Source of the DNA: Halobacillus sp. Marseille-Q1614
GTDB taxonomy: Bacteria; Bacillota; Bacilli; Bacillales; Halobacillaceae
Reading direction: 5' to 3'
Length of the DNA: 64,000 bases
Assembly: GCF_902809865.1 (NCBI RefSeq)
Contig: NZ_CADDWH010000001.1
Location: forward strand, 1,674,001-1,738,000
The position numbers were made by a program, and so were the translations under genes. Shown in pieces: positions 14,527 to 23,441 of this stretch. Under the pieces are notes generated by a model. It saw nothing but the letters and a program-made list of their open reading frames with translations, did no database searches and had not been told where the DNA came from. Numbering within the stretch: the stretch's first letter is position 1; the number at the start of each line of letters is the position of its first letter.

Positions 14527-15711
14527 TTAGACCCTCTCCATCATGAGGGCCATTCCCTGTCCGCCCCCTGCACACAATGTGGCAATTCCCAAGTTATCCT
14601 CTCTTTTTCTCATTTCATGCAGGAGAGATACTGCAATTCTCGCGCCACTCGCCCCAACCGGGTGACCCAGGGCAATCGCTCCTCCATTTATGTTGACGAG
14701 CTCAGGGTTTAAACCAAGTTCCCGGATAACAGCCAGTGATTGAGAGGCAAAAGCTTCATTTAATTCAAACAAGCCGATATCCTCCACCTTTCTTGACGTC
14801 TTTTCTAACAGTTTCTGTACCGCCGGCACCGGACCAATCCCCATTACTTCAGGAGATACACCTGAAACAGCCCAGTCCACAATTCGCGCCATTGGAACCA
14901 ACCCTAACTCTCTTGCTTTCGACTCTTTCATAATGGTAAGAGCAGCTGCTCCATCATTTCGTCCGCAGGCATTTCCAGCAGTCACTGTCCCATTTTCTTT
15001 AAAAGCCGGCCTTAAAGCCGCCAGTTTTTCCATAGTTGTACCAGGACGAGAATGTTCATCCGTATCGAAAGTAAAAGAATTCTTTTTATCTTGGATCTCT
15101 ACCGGAACGATTTCATCTATAAATCTTCCTTCATCAATAGCGGCCGATGCACGCCTCTGGCTTTCTGCAGCAAAAGCGTCCTGATCTTCTCTAGAGACAG
15201 AATAACGCTCGGCCACATTCTCAGCGGTTATCCCCATTCCAAGATTCGGACCATAGATTTCTTTAGGCTGCTGTCCTGCTTCTGAATTCGAGTCCACCAG
15301 CTCAGGTTTATCTCCGCCAAAACGAGAGTTTCTTAGATAAATAGGAGATCTGCTCATGCTTTCGGTTCCACCAGCCACTACAACTTCTGCCTGGTCAAAA
15401 GCGATTTGCTGGACTGCAGAAGCGATGGACTGCATGCCCGACGCACACAGACGGTTAATCGTATAAGCAGGGGAAGCTTCGGGTATGCCGGCTCTTAGTG
15501 CAGCCACTCTAGCTACATTTGATGATTCCGTCGTCTGCCGCACTTCTCCCATAATGGTTTCATCAATTTGTTGAGGCGATAACCCCGCCCGTTCAATCGA
15601 TGCCTGTATAGCTAATGAAGCCAGGTGCCCGGAAGATAATTTTTTTAATGATCCGCCGTAGCGTCCGATAGGCGTTCTTACTGCACTGACAATCACAACC
15701 GATTCATTCAT
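14527..15711 (-). CDS. Acetyl-CoA C-acyltransferase (thiolase)
   Basis: The enzyme cleaves a 3-oxoacyl-CoA with CoA, releasing acetyl-CoA. Nucleophile Cys89 (NRLCASGM), the His of GGAIALGHPVGASGAR and the second Cys of CAGGGQGM are all in place; the 394-residue length is normal. ATG at 15711 has AAGGAGGAGGA correctly spaced, so the upstream in-frame codons are not used. It lies 19 nt after the broken acyl-CoA dehydrogenase gene. No enoyl-CoA hydratase or 3-hydroxyacyl-CoA dehydrogenase is encoded in this operon, so those steps must come from elsewhere. Confidence 0.92.
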   Translation of the reverse strand: MNESVVIVSAVRTPIGRYGGSLKKLSSGHLASLAIQASIERAGLSPQQIDETIMGEVRQTTESSNVARVAALRAGIPEASPAYTINRLCASGMQSIASAVQQIAFDQAEVVVAGGTESMSRSPIYLRNSRFGGDKPELVDSNSEAGQQPKEIYGPNLGMGITAENVAERYSVSREDQDAFAAESQRRASAAIDEGRFIDEIVPVEIQDKKNSFTFDTDEHSRPGTTMEKLAALRPAFKENGTVTAGNACGRNDGAAALTIMKESKARELGLVPMARIVDWAVSGVSPEVMGIGPVPAVQKLLEKTSRKVEDIGLFELNEAFASQSLAVIRELGLNPELVNINGGAIALGHPVGASGARIAVSLLHEMRKREDNLGIATLCAGGGQGMALMMERV

Positions 15712-15730
15712 TTCTGTCCTCCTCCTTATG

Positions 15731-16888
15731 TTACACACTATATTCTTTTTTCAATTGTCCGGAAATGATATTCTTTTGAATCTCTGATGTACCTTCATAA
15801 ATCCTCGTAATTCTAGCATCTCGGAAAAATCTTTCAATTGGATAATCAGATATGTAGCCGATCCCTCCATGTACTTGAACCGCTTTATCTGCCACACGAT
15901 TATAGACTTCAGATCCGTAGAGTTTGAGCATCGCTGCTTCTTTGATCACTTTTTTCCCCTGGTCCACCATCCAGGCGACGCGATAAGTAAAGGACCTTAA
16001 CGCTTCGGTTTCAACAGCCATTTCCGCCACCATATGAGCGACGGCCTGATGATCTATAATTGGAACCCCAAACTGCTCCCGTTCCTGTGTATATTCCATC
16101 GATAAGTCCAGCAGCTTTTGGCATGAACCCAGATTACGGGCCGCTAATCCGGCACGTCCGTTAGCTAATATTTTTAAAGCATTCACATAGCCCTGGCCCT
16201 CTTCTCCAAGAACATTCTCTAGGGGAACCTCACAATCTTCTAAAATAATTTCAGCTGAATGAGAGCCGTGCAGTCCCATTTTTGGTTCTACTGCGCCCAC
16301 GTGGAATCCGGGAAAATCTTTTTCCACAATAAAAGATGTGATGCCCTTCGCTCCTTTACTAGCATCAGTTACAGCCATAACGGTAAAAACATCGGCTTCT
16401 GTAGCGTTTGTAATATAATGCTTCGTACCATTTAAAATATATTTGTTTCCCTGCTTTACGGCGGTCGTCTTTTAGTTCGTGGCGTTTGAACCTGCGCTAG
16501 GTTCCGTGAGGGCAAAAGCACCGATTGAATCGCCGGATGCTAAGGCAGGCAGGTATTTTTGCTTTTGTTCTTCATTCCCAAGCTCTACAATGCCTACTGT
16601 CCCAATTCCTGTATGCGCACCAATCAGGGTCGTATACCCATTATGGGTAGCCCCGATCTCCTCATAAAGAGCACACTTACCCACCATGCCAATCCCAAGA
16701 CCTCCATATTCTTCAGGAATGCTTAAACCGAACAACCCCATCTCTTTAGACATTTGAATAATGCGGTCCGGGATTTTGTTTTCTTTTTCAATGTCCATTG
16801 CCGCTGCTTCTACTTCCGTTTGAACAAAGTCTCGGACACTTTCCTTTAATAATTGAATATCTTCATCTAATTGAAAATCCACAGTCAT
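15731..16888 (-). pseudogene. Acyl-CoA dehydrogenase interrupted by an in-frame stop
   Basis: The frame would encode about 385 residues of a typical short/medium-chain acyl-CoA dehydrogenase. The first 138 residues run to ALTEPSAGSNATN and then meet TAA at 16472-16474, where relatives have a Leu (TTA); the same frame continues with KTTAVKQGNKYILNGTKH and runs to the end, including the catalytic-region IYEGTSEIQ. A single T-to-A change explains it. The cut lies in the middle beta-barrel domain, so the fragments should not fold as a normal enzyme. The intact paralogue at 23442-24590 in the same operon could compensate. Sequencing error or recent mutation are both possible. Confidence 0.85.
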
Positions 16889-16908
16889 CTCTCCTCCTTC
16901 GTCAGTAG

Positions 16909-17886
16909 TTAGACACCGACCTTTAATTGTTTCAGTTCTTCTGTTAGAGCTGGCACCACATCAAACAGGTCACCTACGATTCCGTAATCCGCTACTTTAA
17001 AGATGTTAGCTTCCGGATCCTTATTAATCGCTACAATCACTTTAGAATTGGACATCCCGGCCAGATGCTGAATCGCTCCGGAAATTCCGCAAGCTATGTA
17101 AAGGTCAGGGGTTACCACTTTACCGGTTTGTCCGATTTGCAGTGCATAGTCGCAATATCCCGCATCACAGGCTCCTCTTGAAGCTCCGACGGTTCCACCT
17201 AACACGTCAGCGAGTTGCTGAAGGGGTACGAATCCTTCTTCGCTTTTCACACCACGCCCCCCTGCCACGATGACCTTGGCTTCAGATAAATCGATGCCGC
17301 CGCTCGTGTTGCGGATGACCTCTTTAAGAGTCGTTCTTAACGTTTCAACTTCAATATTTACCGAGCTGACTTGCCCTGTGCGGTTTTCGTCTTTATCCAA
17401 TGGCTTAATATTATTTGGTCGGATGGTGGCTAGCAGCAATCCTTCCGTAATCTCTTTTTTCTCGAAAGCCTTCCCCGAATAAATCGGTCTCGTAAAAATG
17501 ACCTTTTCTCCTTGCATATCTATAGAGGTAACATCTGAAACCAGTCCGGCCTCCAGTCTGCTTGCGATTCTGGGAGCCAGATCTTTCCCAATAGCTGTGT
17601 GGGCCATTATGATCCCATCAGGCTGCTCATCTTCAACAATTTTAAAAAGAGCTTGGGCGTAACCATCCGATGAGTAATTGGCCAGATTTTCATGTTCTGC
17701 CGTCAGGACCCGATCGGCTCCATAATGAAGGAGGTATTCAGCTAAATGCTTAACGTTTTCCCCTATCAAAACAGCGGCGACCTCACCGTTTCCTGCGGCT
17801 TCTTTTGCTGCGGCTATGGCTTCATAGGACACATGCCGTAAACTTCCCCCGCTCATTTCTGCTACAACTAATAGGTTTTTATCCAA
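16909..17886 (-). CDS. etfA: Electron transfer flavoprotein alpha subunit
   Basis: With EtfB it takes electrons from acyl-CoA dehydrogenases and passes them towards the quinone pool. The C-terminal FAD-binding half is clear: VIVAGGRGVKSEEGF, GGTVGASRGACDAGY, QIGQTGKVVTPDLYIACG and SGAIQHLAGM. The 325-residue length is normal. TTG start with AAGGAGTGACC upstream. It lies 17 nt after etfB and 20 nt before the acyl-CoA dehydrogenase gene, so a dedicated ETF serves this operon. Confidence 0.95.
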   Translation of the reverse strand: MDKNLLVVAEMSGGSLRHVSYEAIAAAKEAAGNGEVAAVLIGENVKHLAEYLLHYGADRVLTAEHENLANYSSDGYAQALFKIVEDEQPDGIIMAHTAIGKDLAPRIASRLEAGLVSDVTSIDMQGEKVIFTRPIYSGKAFEKKEITEGLLLATIRPNNIKPLDKDENRTGQVSSVNIEVETLRTTLKEVIRNTSGGIDLSEAKVIVAGGRGVKSEEGFVPLQQLADVLGGTVGASRGACDAGYCDYALQIGQTGKVVTPDLYIACGISGAIQHLAGMSNSKVIVAINKDPEANIFKVADYGIVGDLFDVVPALTEELKQLKVGV

Positions 17887-17903
17887 TTAAGGTCACTCCT
17901 TCG

Positions 17904-18680
17904 TTAAATTACTTTGGCTTCTTGATGAAGTAAGGAGATCAGTTCTCTTACTTGATCATTGGTTTCACCTTCAAGAACCCTGCCTGCCTGTTTTTCTGGG
18001 GGTAAATACACATCTAAAGTTTTTGTTTTTGGGTACACGTCCTCTTCTTCAATCTCAAGATCATCTAACTCAAGCTCTTCCAGAGGCTTCTTTTTCGCCT
18101 TCATAATACCAGGCAGAGAGGGGTAGCGCGGTTCATTTAAACCTTGCTGGGTAGTTACAAGAAAAGGAAGAGATGCTTCTATAACTTCGACATCTCCTTC
18201 AATATCGCGTTCGATCGTTGCTTTTCTGCCTTCTATATCCAGACGAGTGATCGTCGGAAAAGCCGGAATTCCTACCAGCTCGGCCAATCGAGGTCCAACC
18301 TGGCCAGACCCTTCGTCTATCGCTACATTCCCGGCAAGAATCATGTCGGCGTCTACACTTTTAAAATAGTGAGCCAGTATTTGTGCTGTCGTAAAAGCAT
18401 CGCCATCTTCAAGATCTTCTTCCGTATTGATCCAGACCGCTTTGTCGGCTCCCATCGCTAGTGCTGTCCGAAGCTCTTTATCTGCTTCGTCTCCGCCTAC
18501 CGTGATGATGGTAACTTCGCCTCCATGCTGATCTCTTAACTGGACCGCTTCTTCTATAGCGTAATCATCATAAGGATTGATAATGTATTCTGCATTTTCC
18601 TTGTTGATCCTACCATCAATAATCATGACTTTTTCTTCCGTATCAAAGGTGCGCTTCATTAATACAAATAACTCCATCAT
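17904..18680 (-). CDS. etfB: Electron transfer flavoprotein beta subunit
   Basis: The AMP-binding partner of EtfA. Recognisable regions are NPYDDYAIEEAVQLRDQHGG, VTIITVGG and the AGNVAIDEGSGQVGPRLAEL segment, in which most EtfB proteins have a D-x-x-T pattern. At 258 residues it is normal. Two adjacent ATG codons (18680 and 18677) follow GGAGGGGT; either may be used. Co-transcribed with etfA. Confidence 0.94.
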   Translation of the reverse strand: MMELFVLMKRTFDTEEKVMIIDGRINKENAEYIINPYDDYAIEEAVQLRDQHGGEVTIITVGGDEADKELRTALAMGADKAVWINTEEDLEDGDAFTTAQILAHYFKSVDADMILAGNVAIDEGSGQVGPRLAELVGIPAFPTITRLDIEGRKATIERDIEGDVEVIEASLPFLVTTQQGLNEPRYPSLPGIMKAKKKPLEELELDDLEIEEEDVYPKTKTLDVYLPPEKQAGRVLEGETNDQVRELISLLHQEAKVI

Positions 18681-18744
18681 ACCCCTCCTATTCAGCTGTA
18701 TAGGTATAACCCTTTCCCCGTTTTTCTTACTAGTCCGCCTTTAT

Positions 18745-20361
18745 TTACTCTTGAGCATGGTTTTTCCCCTCAAGCTCTGCTTCAACGAGTTTTCTTTTCA
18801 ATAATTTTCCTACCGTATTTCTAGGCAGTTCATCCGTAATTTCAAACTGTTTCGGTACTTTGTAACGAGTGAGATTACGGTAGCAATGGCCTTTTAATTC
18901 CTCAAGGTCGATCGTGTGATTATCTTTTGGCACTACATAAGCTTTTACGATTTCTCCGAGCTCTGAATCGGGAATGCCAACGACTGCCGATTCTTTAATA
19001 TCGGGATATTCGTATAAAACGCTTTCAATTTCCTGCGGATAAATATTAAAGCCGCCGTTGATAATCATTTCTTTTTTTCTCCCTACGATATAAAAATAAC
19101 CGTCTTGATCTGTCATCGCTAAATCGCCTGTGTTCAGCCAGCCATCTTTTATAGCATGATGGGTTTCATCTTCATTCCGCCAGTACCCTTTCATAATTTG
19201 CGGTCCCTTAATAATTAATTCTCCTACACTGTTTGGGGGCAGTTCGATGCCATCTTCGTCGATCACCTTGCTGTCCGTTCCGGGAAGCGGAATTCCTATG
19301 CTTCCTACTTTTCTTATGCCGCTGGTCGGATTTCGATGGGTGGAAGGCGAGGCTTCGGTCAAACCAAACCCTTCACCAATGACCGCACCGGTTAAACCTT
19401 CGAATCTTTTAATGACTTCTATCGGGAGCGGTGCAGAACCGCTTGAACAAAACTTCAAACAGTTAAGGCCATAAGATTCAACATTCGGGTGATTGACAAA
19501 TGCGTTGTACATGCGCGGAACCCCTGGGAAAAAGCTCGGCTGATGTTGTTTAATTTTTTGCAGGACATCTTCAACATCAAATTGTTGGATTAATAGGTTC
19601 GTGGCTCCGATATACATTCCCAGATTCATTGCGCTCGTCATCGCGTAAACGTGATATAAAGGGGTAGCTGTAAGCACAGTCTCCTCACCTTTAACCATTC
19701 GCTCTCCATACATAGCGTAACTCTGGATGACGTTCGACATCAGGTTAAAATGAGTCAGCATAGCACCCTTCATCTTTCCAGTCGTTCCGCCGGTATATTG
19801 AATGACGGCCACATCTTCTTTGGGCGATATTTTGACTTCTTTTGTAATCGGTGAAGAACTATGAATAAGGAATTCCAGCGAACAGGATTTTTCGCGTCCC
19901 CGTCCTGAAACAAATACATGGTGTAACGCATAAATCTCTTGTACTTGTTCAACGGTTGAAACCTGACCAGTTTCTGTTACCAGATGATTCATTTCGGAAT
20001 CCCGAACAATTTGCAGCAGCTCACGCGAAGTATAGCGAGGGTTGATCTGGACAACAATTAACCCCAGCCTCTGAGCCGCATAATAAGAGATGATATAGTC
20101 GGGATGATTGGAAATCATCAAACCAATACGCTCCCCTTTAGTTAATCCAAGAGCATTCCAGGCACCCGCCAGCCGATCAACCTTTTCTTTTAATTCCTGG
20201 TAAGATATTTTTTCCTTCTGTAAAATAACAGCTGTTCGATTGCCGTATTTCTCGGCTGCATTTTGAAGAAGAGTATATAGAGGCAGCTCTGGATACTGAA
20301 TGGCTTGTTTCATTTCCGGTGTGTAGGATTGATACCACCTGCGTTCTTTTAAATGGCTCAC
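18745..20361 (-). CDS. Acyl-CoA synthetase (fatty-acid-CoA ligase family)
   Basis: An adenylate-forming enzyme that activates a carboxylic acid to its CoA thioester using ATP. The P-loop-like motif YTGGTTGKMKGA, the GEGFGLTEASP core, the NTGDLA(M) Asp and the C-terminal PRNTVGKLLKRKL with the catalytic Lys are all visible in 538 residues. GTG start after GGGAGGG. It lies between the TAXI-TRAP importer and etfBA, so the importer's substrate is probably activated here. Chain length cannot be read from sequence. Confidence 0.9.
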   Translation of the reverse strand: MSHLKERRWYQSYTPEMKQAIQYPELPLYTLLQNAAEKYGNRTAVILQKEKISYQELKEKVDRLAGAWNALGLTKGERIGLMISNHPDYIISYYAAQRLGLIVVQINPRYTSRELLQIVRDSEMNHLVTETGQVSTVEQVQEIYALHHVFVSGRGREKSCSLEFLIHSSSPITKEVKISPKEDVAVIQYTGGTTGKMKGAMLTHFNLMSNVIQSYAMYGERMVKGEETVLTATPLYHVYAMTSAMNLGMYIGATNLLIQQFDVEDVLQKIKQHQPSFFPGVPRMYNAFVNHPNVESYGLNCLKFCSSGSAPLPIEVIKRFEGLTGAVIGEGFGLTEASPSTHRNPTSGIRKVGSIGIPLPGTDSKVIDEDGIELPPNSVGELIIKGPQIMKGYWRNEDETHHAIKDGWLNTGDLAMTDQDGYFYIVGRKKEMIINGGFNIYPQEIESVLYEYPDIKESAVVGIPDSELGEIVKAYVVPKDNHTIDLEELKGHCYRNLTRYKVPKQFEITDELPRNTVGKLLKRKLVEAELEGKNHAQE

Positions 20362-20399
20362 TGTAAACCCTCCCGTTCAACTTCTCTAATAAACCTTCT

Positions 20400-21413
20400 C
20401 TATTCGAGAGCCCCTGCTTCTTCATAGTATTTTTTAGCTCCCGGATGCAGCGTCTCTGCATCAATGCCGTCTAAAGCTGTATCTATGGTGAAATGCTTTG
20501 CTCTTTCAGGGATTTGGTCTTCAAATGCGGAAAGATTCTCCCAGAACATTTTTGTAATGTTATATACGTACTCTTCTTCCATGTCACTTCTCGCACTAAG
20601 CATAGTCACCATTGTATAAGTAGGAATGGCTTCACTTTGATTTTTATAGGTTTCAGCAGGGATTTCACCTGAAGCAATACCCAAACCTTTATCTTGAATA
20701 CTGTTTAATTTATCATCATCAATTGGTATTACCTTAACTGGCTTAGTAATCTCAATCTCTTGTAAAGCCGGGATAAATGGCGCTCCCCCTCCAACAAAAA
20801 TGTCTACATTATTGTCTTTTAACATGGATGCGCCGTCTGAGTAGTTTCCATAAGACACTTTGCCTCCTGCTTCTTCGATCGTTGTTTCATCAATACCATA
20901 CTCTTTCATCATATTCCAAAAAGCTACCGGACCTCCGCCGCCTTTAGGTCCTAGAAAAATGTGTTTATCTACAATATCTTCAATTGTGTTTATATCATCA
21001 CGATCAGCTGTGGTGGCAATGGTTTGATAGACGGGGTACAGGGAGGCTACAGATGAAATCTCTTTTAAGGTCTCATCAAAGCCGTCTCCTCCCTCTAGAG
21101 CAGCAGCGAAGTCAGATGTGTAGTTTAAACCTAATTGAATGTCACCAATTTCAAGGGATTTCAAATTAGCCGTTGATCCTCCTTCTACCTGTGAAACATT
21201 CAATCCTGCGAACCCATCCATATACACATCGAGCATTACCGTCGTAATCGGATACCAGCCGGATCCCATAGGTCCACTGCCTATTTCCAAAAACTTATCC
21301 GGTGCTGATGGCTTGTCACCAGATTCATTAGAAGCGGCCTCATTATTCCCACACGCTGTCAATATGCCCACAAAAGATATCAAAATCGCTAAAAGCACGC
21401 TTATTTTTTTCAT
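20400..21413 (-). CDS. TAXI-family TRAP transporter substrate-binding lipoprotein
   Basis: It captures a solute outside the membrane for the TRAP permease encoded just upstream. A signal peptide ends in the lipobox ILTAC (Cys21), followed by a Ser/Asp-rich linker; the mature domain starts with FLEIGSGPMGSGWYPITT and contains the VEGGSTANLKSLEIGDIQLG region typical of TAXI proteins. AAGGTGG precedes the ATG. Known TAXI ligands are dicarboxylates such as 2-oxoglutarate, or glutamate, but the ligase and beta-oxidation genes here suggest a monocarboxylic or other degradable acid. Confidence 0.92.
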   Translation of the reverse strand: MKKISVLLAILISFVGILTACGNNEAASNESGDKPSAPDKFLEIGSGPMGSGWYPITTVMLDVYMDGFAGLNVSQVEGGSTANLKSLEIGDIQLGLNYTSDFAAALEGGDGFDETLKEISSVASLYPVYQTIATTADRDDINTIEDIVDKHIFLGPKGGGGPVAFWNMMKEYGIDETTIEEAGGKVSYGNYSDGASMLKDNNVDIFVGGGAPFIPALQEIEITKPVKVIPIDDDKLNSIQDKGLGIASGEIPAETYKNQSEAIPTYTMVTMLSARSDMEEEYVYNITKMFWENLSAFEDQIPERAKHFTIDTALDGIDAETLHPGAKKYYEEAGALE

Positions 21414-21433
21414 AAAATTTCCACCTTTCTTAG

Positions 21434-23398
21434 TTACCCGCTCATTTGCTTAGTGTTTTCAGATACAAACTTAGTTTTTTTCTTTTGTATAACAAATATT
21501 GCTGCTCCAATGGCTAATCCACTTAAATCTCCTAAAAGGCCGGGAATGACAAGTAATACCGCACTCGAGAACAGAAGTAATCTTTTCCATACTCCCAATG
21601 GTCCGGAAAAGTAATTTTCTAAAGCTCCAGCAAAAAACACACAGCTGATTAACGCACTAATAACTGCGATAGTAATTCGTGTCGTATCTCCTCCTTGAAG
21701 AAGCAGTTCGGGATTATACACAAATATAAAGGGAATAAAGAACCCGCCTAAGCCGATTTTTATGGCATATAAAGCTGTTTTTGTTGGATTAGATCCTGCA
21801 ATACCTGCGGTTGTATAGGCTGTTATTGCCACAGGTGGAGTTAAGCCTGACAGGACCCCAAAATAAAATACAAACATATGGGCAGCTACTAAATTTACTC
21901 CAAGGTCTACTAATGCTGGAGCTCCAAGAACTGAGAGGATAACGTAAGCAGAAACGGTAGGCATCCCCATCCCCATAATGATGGAGGCTGCCGCAACTAA
22001 GATTAACAGCAGCAGCATTGACCCGCCCGCTACCTCAATCACGAACCTGGAAAACGTTATGCCGAGCCCAGTTAAGGAGACAGCGCCTACAATGATACCA
22101 GCTGTCGCACAAGCAGCGATTACGATTAATGCATTCCTTGCCCCATTTTCAAGTGCAGCTAAAATATCCAGCAAGTTCATTCTTGTTGCTTTTCGTATCC
22201 AGCTCAGCAACACAGTCGCTATTAGCGCATAGAATCCTGACTTCATCGGGCTGTATCCATAGATCATCAAACCAATGATTAATAAAATCGGCAGGAATAA
22301 ATAGCTTTGTTTCAGTAAAACAAGCTTAAGATCAGGCAGCTGTGACTTTGGAATTCCCGCCATTTTTAATCGCTTGGCATGGAAGTAAACGACCATACCG
22401 GCAATGAAAAAGTATATAACCGCCGGGATCAGCGCAAAGAGGGCGATTTGTATATAAGGAAGACCGATAACCTCAGCCATAATAAATACTGAAGCTCCCA
22501 TAATCGGCGGCATAATTTGTCCGCCTTGAGACGCTACTGCTTCCACTGCGGCGGAAAACCTTTTGCTGTAACCAAGTTTCTTCATTAGTGGAATCGTAAA
22601 AGACCCAGTGATTGCTGCATTGGCCGCTCCGTTTCCAGTAATCGTCGCTACCAGCGCACTCGAACCAACGGCTGATAAGGCGGGTCCTCCCGTTTTATTA
22701 CCAAACAATCCAAAGGCAAAGTCCGTAAAAAATTGTCCCCCTCCTGATTTCATTAAGAACGACCCAAAGATTACAAACAGTATAAGAACCGTTGAACTTA
22801 CATAAATCGGTTCACTAAATATTCCTAGAGTCCCATTGAACATATGATCGACCATTTTTTCATACCTGGCACCAGGGTGCGCCAGGGCGCCGGGAAAGTA
22901 CCTTCCTAGAAATATGTAAGCTAGGAATACGACACCAATGGCAGCCATAAGAATACCATTCGTTCGTCTTGTTGCCTCAAGAACTAATGCGATAAAAACA
23001 GTTCCAAAAACCACATCATTGTTGCTGATATCTCCTTGTCGACCTTGAATGGCTTCGGCCCCTGAGATCATATAAAAAGCAGTGACCAGAGTCAGGATTA
23101 CGATTAACATGTCTATCAGGCCGAACTTCTTACCTTTTTTAAAAGGAAATAAAAGAAAGATTAATAACAACGCCCAGAGGACATGGATACTTCTCTGCTC
23201 CCACGAAGGTAATGTACCGAATCCTGCAGTGTACACGTGGAAAATCGATAAGCCAATCGCTAGTAAACTAACAATGAGAATGAAGATTCTTGGACCGTTC
23301 CACTTTTCTTTCCTGCTTTGCCACAACTCTTCGATCAAAGCTGGCTTTTCTTTAACGGTTGTATCTAATTTTTTAGTATTTATCCTCTCATCAGCCAT
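21434..23398 (-). CDS. TRAP transporter fused permease (DctQM-type)
   Basis: A 654-residue membrane protein combining the small (4TM) and large (12TM) TRAP subunits. Many hydrophobic spans are visible; the DctM signature region includes MKSGGGQFFTDFAFGLFGN, TGNGAANAAITGSFTIPLMK and ASQGGQIMPPIMGASVF. It uses an ion gradient, commonly sodium, to drive uptake of the solute bound by the TAXI protein. AGGGGTGAATC precedes the ATG. The gap to the acyl-CoA dehydrogenase gene upstream holds a near-consensus cre site. Confidence 0.93.
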   Translation of the reverse strand: MADERINTKKLDTTVKEKPALIEELWQSRKEKWNGPRIFILIVSLLAIGLSIFHVYTAGFGTLPSWEQRSIHVLWALLLIFLLFPFKKGKKFGLIDMLIVILTLVTAFYMISGAEAIQGRQGDISNNDVVFGTVFIALVLEATRRTNGILMAAIGVVFLAYIFLGRYFPGALAHPGARYEKMVDHMFNGTLGIFSEPIYVSSTVLILFVIFGSFLMKSGGGQFFTDFAFGLFGNKTGGPALSAVGSSALVATITGNGAANAAITGSFTIPLMKKLGYSKRFSAAVEAVASQGGQIMPPIMGASVFIMAEVIGLPYIQIALFALIPAVIYFFIAGMVVYFHAKRLKMAGIPKSQLPDLKLVLLKQSYLFLPILLIIGLMIYGYSPMKSGFYALIATVLLSWIRKATRMNLLDILAALENGARNALIVIAACATAGIIVGAVSLTGLGITFSRFVIEVAGGSMLLLLILVAAASIIMGMGMPTVSAYVILSVLGAPALVDLGVNLVAAHMFVFYFGVLSGLTPPVAITAYTTAGIAGSNPTKTALYAIKIGLGGFFIPFIFVYNPELLLQGGDTTRITIAVISALISCVFFAGALENYFSGPLGVWKRLLLFSSAVLLVIPGLLGDLSGLAIGAAIFVIQKKKTKFVSENTKQMSG

Positions 23399-23417
23399 CT
23401 TGATTCACCCCTCACTT

Positions 23418-23431
23418 TTAAAGCGCTTTCA
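23418..23431 (-). promoter_or_regulatory. Possible cre (CcpA) site
   Basis: On the minus strand it reads TGAAAGCGCTTTAA, a near-palindrome; read on the plus strand it matches 13 of 14 positions of TGWAANCGNTNWCA. It lies between the first two genes of the sigma-54 operon and could act as a catabolite-repression roadblock. Confidence 0.4.
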
Positions 23432-23441
23432 TAAAACGGGA

